From JAAYEA01 sp012689325 (GTDB lineage Bacteria; Chloroflexota; Anaerolineae; JAAYEA01): a stretch of DNA of 64,000 bases. The stretch covers positions 1 through 64,000 of the forward strand of contig DAITVZ010000011.1 in NCBI GenBank assembly GCA_036841525.1, given 5' to 3'. Position numbers and translations under genes: made by a program. Within the stretch, counting starts at the first letter, position 1. The number at the start of each line of letters is the position of its first letter. Shown here piece after piece: positions 59,057 to 64,000 of this stretch. The notes under the pieces were generated by a model that was not told the DNA's origin, did not search any database, and saw nothing but the letters and a program-made list of their open reading frames with translations.

Positions 59057-59635
59057 ATGATGCTGGACAGATTGCTTCATGGCCCGCGGGTCTACCTGGC
59101 CCCGCTGACCTCTCGTGACCTGCCGACGATGGCCCAGTGGTACCAAGACTCGGGTTTCCTGCGCCTCTTTGACGCCGACCCGGCCTATCCGCGCGCCGAG
59201 TCCGAGCTGACGGAGTGGCTGGACAAGGCGCGCCGGGGCGGGGATAGCTATGCCTTTGGCATCCGCTTGATCGACCGCAACGAACTGATCGGCCTGATCG
59301 AACTGGACGAGATCTCCTGGTCCAATGGGGTCTGCGGCCTGGCCATCGCCATCGGCGAGCGGGGATACTGGCGCAAGGGGTACGGGCAGGAGGCGGCGCG
59401 GCTGGCGCTGGGCTTTGCCTTTGGCGAGCTGAACCTGCACCGCGTTCAGGCGACGATCCTGGGCTATAACGAGCGCTCCATCCGCATGTTCGAGCGGCTG
59501 GGCTTCAGGCGCGAGGGGACCTTCCGCGAGTTCCTGCACCGCGATGGGCAGCGCCACGACATGCACCTCTATGGCCTGCTGCGCCCCGAGTGGGAGGCCC
59601 GGCCGCCCGAGGCGCCGGACGGCCAGGCCCACTAG
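59057..59635 (+). CDS. GNAT-family N-acetyltransferase (RimJ/RimL-like)
   Basis: A 192-residue acetyltransferase of the RimJ/RimL type: VYLAPLTSRDLP at the start, the acetyl-CoA loop GYWRKGYGQEAARLAL near 103-118, LNLHRVQATILGYNERSIRMFE and LGFRREG near 150. GGAGGAG is 11 nt before ATG 59057 and 8 nt before GTG 59054, so either could be the start; TTG 59030 is also in frame but overlaps the previous stop. Last gene of the exporter operon; a tightly convergent gene begins 10 nt away. Confidence 0.8.
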   Translation: MMLDRLLHGPRVYLAPLTSRDLPTMAQWYQDSGFLRLFDADPAYPRAESELTEWLDKARRGGDSYAFGIRLIDRNELIGLIELDEISWSNGVCGLAIAIGERGYWRKGYGQEAARLALGFAFGELNLHRVQATILGYNERSIRMFERLGFRREGTFREFLHRDGQRHDMHLYGLLRPEWEARPPEAPDGQAH

Positions 59636-59644
59636 GCCGCGGAG

Positions 59645-60475
59645 CTAACCGTACTTGCGCACATAGGCCGCGTTCAGCGCCGCCTGATCCTCGTATTCGG
59701 GGTACATCCCCACGATCACCGCGTCGGTGGCCTTGATCTGTCCCAGCGTGGAGGCGAATGCCTGCTCCACCTGCACCTGGTCCTCGCACAGCCGCCCCGC
59801 TGCCAGCAGCTTGAACGCCAAGCAAGGCTTGTCGGATCGGCGAATCGCCGCCAGCATCCGCGCCGGGTCGCCCGCGAGAAACACCTTTTTCGGCGGCTCT
59901 GGCGGATTCGGCATGATGGTCTTGATGTCTTGCTCGCTGCGGGTGACCTGGTACAGGCAGCACATGAAAAAGTCCACGTCCCATCCCTCATCCAGGACGT
60001 GATCCAGCACCACCGGCATGTGCATGGAGACGCCGACCATGGCCCCACTGTCGCGCACCTTTTTGCAGAACTCGCGCACCTCATTGATCCGCCCCTGTTT
60101 CCACAGCGAGTCGGTGACGCCGCCATGGTGGGCGATGGCGATGGCGCCGGCATCGGCCAGCCGCCGGACCAGGTGCGGGTCCTTGTCGGTCTCTTGCGCC
60201 AGCGAGATGAACTGCATCTTGCCGCCCTGCTCGCGGAAGGCCCTCAGCACGTCCAGGTTGACCGCCGTCGCCTGCCAGGTGTTGATGCCCAGCCCCTGGG
60301 CCCGCCACAGCAGCTCGAGGATCCGCTCCTGGGTAAAGTAGCGCCGCATCTGGTTATCCAGGAAGCGCGAGAGGTGCGAGATGGCATTGCACGGATTGGA
60401 GCCCAGGATCAGCCTCGAAATGGTGTAGGGGCCAAAGGGCACCTGCGGCATGTCCGGGCGAATCGGTTGGTTCAT
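59645..60475 (-). CDS. hypothetical TIM-barrel-like protein
   Basis: A 276-residue protein I cannot name. The N-terminal strand ISRLILGSNPCNAISHL and GLGINTWQA near 60 recall aldo/keto reductase or aldolase barrels; a conspicuous AIAHHGGVTDSLW (about 110-123) and MHMPVVLDHVLDEGWD follow. No ATP or Fe-S motif is present. ATG 60475 with GGAGG is preferred over ATG 60487. It is the last gene of the uronate-type operon (30 nt after the oxidoreductase), so a sugar-degradation step, such as an aldolase or isomerase, is a reasonable guess. Confidence 0.65.
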   Translation of the reverse strand: MNQPIRPDMPQVPFGPYTISRLILGSNPCNAISHLSRFLDNQMRRYFTQERILELLWRAQGLGINTWQATAVNLDVLRAFREQGGKMQFISLAQETDKDPHLVRRLADAGAIAIAHHGGVTDSLWKQGRINEVREFCKKVRDSGAMVGVSMHMPVVLDHVLDEGWDVDFFMCCLYQVTRSEQDIKTIMPNPPEPPKKVFLAGDPARMLAAIRRSDKPCLAFKLLAAGRLCEDQVQVEQAFASTLGQIKATDAVIVGMYPEYEDQAALNAAYVRKYG

Positions 60476-60505
60476 GAGCGCCTCCACAAAGCGGATGGGT
60501 TACGG

Positions 60506-61639
60506 TCAGTCAAAGGAAGGGATCGCGACCAGCGCTCCGCCCGCCATGGCCGATTCGTGCGCGCAGATGCCCGCCGCCGTCCAGTTGGCCGCGGTGATGG
60601 CGTCGACCCGGGGCCGGCGCCGCTCGACGATGCTGCGCACGAACTCGTGCACGAGGTGCGGGTGCGAGCCATGATGGCCGCCTCCCTGCTCAAAGGACAG
60701 ATGCCGCTCATCCTCGCCATAGACAAAGCGCCGGGTGTAGCGCCCCACCGCCGGCGGCAGCAGGTCGGCATGGTCGGGCGGCGCCGGGCGCTCGACCGTC
60801 ACCGCGCGCTTGTCCCCCGGGCGAACCGGGCTCATCTGGAAGAGGAGCGGATCCTCGTTCTCCATCTGCCACTCATAGCAGGCGTCCTCGCCATAGATGG
60901 CAAAGCTCTCCATGTACGGGCGGGCGCAATGAAAGAGCGAGCGCGTCACTTCCGCGGCCAGCCCTGGCTCGGCCAACCGATAGAGAGCCGTCTCGATGGG
61001 ATAGGGGTTGCCGTAGGGCTCGCGCAGCTCGGGGCGCATCTGGCCGGAGCCAAGACAGTGAACCTGGGCCGCGCGAGTCCCAGCGAGAGCCAAAAGCGGC
61101 GCGATCGCGTGGGTGGCATACCACATCGGCGGCAGGCCCGCCCAGTACGGTGGCCAGCGCTCCATATCCTGATAGTGGGCGCCGCGCAGGAACTGGATGC
61201 GGCCAAAGGCGCCCTGCGCCTTCAGCTCCTGAGCATAGAGGAACTGCCGCGTGTACACGGCGGTCTCCATCATCATATAGTTGCGACCTGAGGAGCGCTG
61301 GGCGGCGATGATGGCCTGGAGATCGGCGATGCTCGTCGCCATGGGCACGGTCGAGGCGCAGTGCTTGCCGGACCCCAGCACGGCGACGGCCTGCCGAGCG
61401 TGGTCGGGAATGCCAGAGACCAGATGCACGGCGTCGATCTCGGCCGAGGCGATCACCTGCTCGATATCCGCCATCCGCCGCCGGACGCCGAAGCGGTCGC
61501 CGATGCGAGAGAGGCGCGCGCCGTCCTGATCGCAGATCGTGACGGCGCGCACGTCCGGATGGTCCAGGTAGATCGGGACGAACTCGGCGCCGAAACCAAG
61601 CCCCACCACCGCCACATGCAGGCCCTTGCTCGCGCCCAT
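60506..61639 (-). CDS. Gfo/Idh/MocA-family oxidoreductase
   Basis: A 377-residue NAD(P)-dependent oxidoreductase with Rossmann motif VVGLGFGAEF at residues 10-19, a SGIPDHARQAV segment near 75, STVPMATS near 95 in the place of the usual EKP motif (so the catalytic lysine is not where expected), and C-terminal YWAGLPPMWYATHAIAP near 165. The EKP change makes its activity uncertain. It starts 20 nt after the KduI/IolB gene in a minus operon and may oxidise a sugar acid intermediate. Confidence 0.78.
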   Translation of the reverse strand: MGASKGLHVAVVGLGFGAEFVPIYLDHPDVRAVTICDQDGARLSRIGDRFGVRRRMADIEQVIASAEIDAVHLVSGIPDHARQAVAVLGSGKHCASTVPMATSIADLQAIIAAQRSSGRNYMMMETAVYTRQFLYAQELKAQGAFGRIQFLRGAHYQDMERWPPYWAGLPPMWYATHAIAPLLALAGTRAAQVHCLGSGQMRPELREPYGNPYPIETALYRLAEPGLAAEVTRSLFHCARPYMESFAIYGEDACYEWQMENEDPLLFQMSPVRPGDKRAVTVERPAPPDHADLLPPAVGRYTRRFVYGEDERHLSFEQGGGHHGSHPHLVHEFVRSIVERRRPRVDAITAANWTAAGICAHESAMAGGALVAIPSFD

Positions 61640-61659
61640 CTCGCCGTCCTTTCGCCCGG

Positions 61660-62478
61660 CTAGTGCCCCAGTTCTTTCAGCAGCGGGACCGTCTTGTTGA
61701 CCCAGCCCAGCGCGGCGTCATCCAGGGTGGCCTGGATGCGATGCTCGCCCGCCAGGAACCAGAGGTAATAGGTCATATACCCGGGCGCGCTGACCACCGT
61801 GTGATAGCCTTTGGGAGCCATCAGGATGGTGTTGTCGCGCACCGTATAGTTCTCCTCCACCCCGTCGCTGTTATAGTAGCGGCAGATGCCAAAACCCTCC
61901 CCGGGCGAGACGCGGAAGAAATAGTCCTCTTCGTGCGCCGCCTCGCGCGGCAGGTCCTCCACCTCGTGCCGGTGCGGCGGGAAGGTGCTCCAGTTGCCGC
62001 TGGGCGTGAACGTCTCGCCCACGATCAGCCGCCGGGCCGGCAGCTCTGGCTGCCCGGCCAGGGTGAGGATCTGGTTGAAGTAGCGCTTGAAGTTGGCCGC
62101 GCCCCAAATGCCGCTGGTTACCTTGTCCGGGCCGATGACGTACGGCTCGGCCTTCAGGTCGCTCGGCGCGCTGGGCAGGGCGATCTCCACGGCGCTCTCC
62201 GCCTTGATCGTATAGCTGGCCCCCGCCGGAAGATAGACCGAGTGCGGCTTGCCCGCAAAGACGTTGGGCCGCCCGCCGACCTTTTCGAAACGCTTCCCAG
62301 CCACCTCAAAGGTCGCCTTGCCGCCCAGGATCACCGCCAGCACCTCGCGGTCGCCGGTCTTGCCGGAGAAGGACTCTCCTGCCGAAAGCTTGAGCAGGTC
62401 AAACCCCAGCAGCCTGCAGGGGTTATGGGGCAGGCCATTCAGCCCATTGTTGGCGCTGAGCGTCGCAAAGTACTTCAT
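61660..62478 (-). CDS. KduI/IolB-family isomerase
   Basis: A 272-residue cupin-fold isomerase. The diagnostic stretch PPHRHEVEDLPREAAHEE near residues 165-182 carries the metal-binding histidines and glutamate shared by 5-deoxy-glucuronate isomerase (IolB) and 5-keto-4-deoxyuronate isomerase (KduI); GYHTVVSAPGY near 228 also matches. IolB-like is the closer type by sequence, but the neighbouring oligogalacturonate lyase fits a KduI role on pectin-derived 5-keto-4-deoxyuronate. GGAGGAG precedes ATG 62478. Gap of 51 nt to the lyase gene. Confidence 0.85.
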   Translation of the reverse strand: MKYFATLSANNGLNGLPHNPCRLLGFDLLKLSAGESFSGKTGDREVLAVILGGKATFEVAGKRFEKVGGRPNVFAGKPHSVYLPAGASYTIKAESAVEIALPSAPSDLKAEPYVIGPDKVTSGIWGAANFKRYFNQILTLAGQPELPARRLIVGETFTPSGNWSTFPPHRHEVEDLPREAAHEEDYFFRVSPGEGFGICRYYNSDGVEENYTVRDNTILMAPKGYHTVVSAPGYMTYYLWFLAGEHRIQATLDDAALGWVNKTVPLLKELGH

Positions 62479-62529
62479 GTCTCCTCCTTGCTAGTTATGT
62501 CGAGTTTCGCGCGGGCTCCTGTGCCCGTC

Positions 62530-63696
62530 CTACGGCTCGACCATGTACAGGTTCACCTTGCCGCCCGCATCCGACGCATAGATGATCCGGCTGCCGTCCC
62601 AGCTCCAGGTAGGGTGGCAGTGGGAGCTCTGCGTGTGCCAGGAGGTGCCGTGGCTGCAAAGCACCCGCAGCTCGGGCTGCGCGCCCGAGATGTCGATGAG
62701 CACCAGGTCGTCCACGTCATCGCCCACCAGGATGGTGTTGTCCGGATTGGCGTGATAGTGGTTGCAGTAATAGGGCATGTCGATGCGCTTGACCACCTTG
62801 CCCTTGCGGTCGGCCAGCCCGACGAAGGGGATCATGGTGCTGGCCTTCACGGCGACTTCGGTGGCCACCGCCTGGGTGCGGCTCGAGGTGATGGTGCCGT
62901 CGTGGCCAGGGCCGCGGTCGTCGAAAAAGATGTAGCCGTCTTGCGTCCAGAACTCGTGCCCCACCGAGTCCTGCTCGTCCTGGCGAAAGCAGGGCTTGGC
63001 CTCGCGCGAGACGAAATCCAGCAGCCAGATGCGCTGCGTGACCAGGTGCCAGGGGCCCTCATGACAAAAGGTGGCGATGGTGCTATCGTCGGGGCAGAAC
63101 TGGAAGTGGCCCAGCCAATGGGTATCCCGATGCACGTCCAGGGCGCCGGAGCCGTCCAGGTAGGCCAGGGTGATGCGCCCATCCTTGACCAGGTAATAGC
63201 TCTCCTTGAACCCGGTATAGTTGGGCCCCCGCGGCACGTTCACCCTTTCGTTGCGGGCGAAGGCGATGTAACGCCGGTTGGCCGCGATGGAGGCCATCCC
63301 CACGGAAAAGTCGCCCGTCTCCTCATAGACCGGAGCGCTCTTGCCGGTGACGGTGTCCAGGCACTTGATCGTCTTGCCCACCGAATAGACCACCAGCCGG
63401 CTATCTGGGGTCTTGGTGACCCCGCCGACGGACTGGGGCTCGTCGGTGAGCTGCACCGACTCGCCGGTTCCTAGGTCCATGCGGTAGACGTTATAGTGCG
63501 GCGCGTCTTGCGGCGCCTTGTCCTGCCCGCTCGCCCGGTCCGAGATATAGATGATCTCGTTCTTCTGGCTATCGAACGAGTTCTCGGTAAAGTAGAGGTG
63601 CACGTTGTTCCCGGTGGACGTCAGTTGGCGAATGGTCCTGCCGGTCTTGGCGTCCTTGAACTCGCGCTGCTCTGATTTCCACTTGCGCCCGATCAT
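62530..63696 (-). CDS. oligogalacturonate lyase-like protein (PL22)
   Basis: A 388-residue beta-propeller protein. Motifs such as TENSFDSQKNEIIYISDR near residues 39-56, HFQFCPDDSTIATFCHEGPWH near 208 and HEFWTQDGYIFF near 248 agree with oligogalacturonide lyase (PL22), which splits unsaturated digalacturonate to 5-keto-4-deoxyuronate in the cytoplasm. No signal peptide is seen, as in that family. ATG 63696 overlaps the stop of the flotillin-like gene by 4 nt. It should work before the KduI/IolB isomerase downstream. Confidence 0.8.
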   Translation of the reverse strand: MIGRKWKSEQREFKDAKTGRTIRQLTSTGNNVHLYFTENSFDSQKNEIIYISDRASGQDKAPQDAPHYNVYRMDLGTGESVQLTDEPQSVGGVTKTPDSRLVVYSVGKTIKCLDTVTGKSAPVYEETGDFSVGMASIAANRRYIAFARNERVNVPRGPNYTGFKESYYLVKDGRITLAYLDGSGALDVHRDTHWLGHFQFCPDDSTIATFCHEGPWHLVTQRIWLLDFVSREAKPCFRQDEQDSVGHEFWTQDGYIFFDDRGPGHDGTITSSRTQAVATEVAVKASTMIPFVGLADRKGKVVKRIDMPYYCNHYHANPDNTILVGDDVDDLVLIDISGAQPELRVLCSHGTSWHTQSSHCHPTWSWDGSRIIYASDAGGKVNLYMVEP

Positions 63697-64000
63697 GCGG
63701 TCTCATCCTCGCTTTTCTCGCTAGGTCCAGCCACTTCCTCAGCCTTCTGGTCCCCGTCTCTGCCCACGGCGCCCAAGAAACCCGGCAGATCCAGCCCAGC
63801 CAGTTTGGCCACCTCGTGCATCGGCGGCAACACCCCCACAAGGCTGCGGCCCAAACCCGAAAGGCCGCCCTCGCCGCTGCCGCCATCCCAGACCACCACC
63901 TTTTCTAGGGGCAGGTTCTGAATCGCCTGCGCCTGCACGCCGGCCACCTCGACCAGCTTCTCGATGACCAACAGCGCCGCGGCGCCGGAGGAGCCGCCAG
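63693..64000 (-). CDS. flotillin-family protein, C-terminal part
   Basis: The open frame enters from the right edge, so only the last 101 residues are seen. VQAQAIQNLPLEKVVVWDGG near the visible residue 25-45 is the typical C-terminal end of flotillin/YuaG (SPFH) proteins, followed by a Gly/Leu-rich stretch and a charged tail. Flotillins scaffold membrane microdomains. Its stop overlaps the lyase start (ATGA), so the two are translated together; that link to a catabolic operon is unexpected. Confidence 0.75.
   Translation of the reverse strand, partial: GGSSGAAALLVIEKLVEVAGVQAQAIQNLPLEKVVVWDGGSGEGGLSGLGRSLVGVLPPMHEVAKLAGLDLPGFLGAVGRDGDQKAEEVAGPSEKSEDETA

Overview
This 64 kb window is a high-GC, gene-dense chromosomal segment with 58 protein-coding genes, two of them cut by the window ends. 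I see no rRNA, tRNA, CRISPR array, insertion sequence or phage gene. The mix of genes suggests a heterotrophic, probably anaerobic or facultative bacterium of the Chloroflexota (Anaerolineae-like). This is inferred from the many divergent URO-D-like proteins, Gfo/Idh/MocA oxidoreductases and aldo/keto reductases, a PT-rich-tailed class A penicillin-binding protein and an aldehyde:ferredoxin oxidoreductase. No marker gene here settles the taxonomy. Promoters are readable: at least a dozen sites fit a sigma-70-like TTGACA / TATAAT pattern with 16-17 nt spacers.

Layout. 1-5.4 kb (+): URO-D-like proteins, a metallophosphoesterase, an M14 peptidase, a GNAT enzyme and an aldo/keto reductase. 5.4-8.4 kb: four small or hypothetical, mostly membrane, proteins around a second aldo/keto reductase with an Fe-S tail. 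8.4-13.6 kb: metal homeostasis, with a P2-type ATPase (-) behind a structured leader RNA, a zinc-ribbon protein (-) and a CDF exporter (+) with three repeated C-terminal domains. 13.6-16.5 kb (+): an oxidoreductase, a membrane protein and a creatinase/M24-fold protein lacking its metal ligands. 16.5-23.2 kb (-): one operon with a GH116 glycosidase, zinc alcohol dehydrogenase, YcxB-like membrane protein, URO-D-like protein, enolase-superfamily dehydratase and a small membrane protein. 23.3-36.2 kb (+): a class III aminotransferase, a CapA-type lipoprotein, an unknown protein, a PBP1-type penicillin-binding protein, two small membrane proteins, a methyltransferase, an M42 peptidase and a large glycosidase.

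36.2-37.9 kb (-): lipB and fmt. 38-41 kb (+): DUF72, FMN reductase, GNAT, sugar isomerase. 41-44.2 kb (-): a polyferredoxin, an AOR-family oxidoreductase and an SDR in one operon, with an SDR and an amidohydrolase divergent from it. 45.9-49.7 kb: a B12/radical-SAM enzyme (-) and a NarL-type two-component system (+) that looks leaderless. 49.7-55.4 kb: MBL hydrolase, GNAT and Gfo/Idh (-), heparinase-like protein (+) and sulfatase (-). 55.6-59.6 kb (+): an ABC exporter pair followed by two methyltransferases and a GNAT. 59.6-64 kb (-): an operon of flotillin, oligogalacturonate lyase, KduI/IolB isomerase, Gfo/Idh and an unknown protein, suggesting uronate or pectin-fragment catabolism.

The most unusual signal is the 11.08-11.20 kb region: a strong minus-strand promoter drives straight into a nested 14-bp hairpin ending in a U-tract, ahead of the P-type ATPase gene. 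It could be an attenuator, riboswitch or small RNA. I did not find a clear multi-gene defence or otherwise undescribed system.
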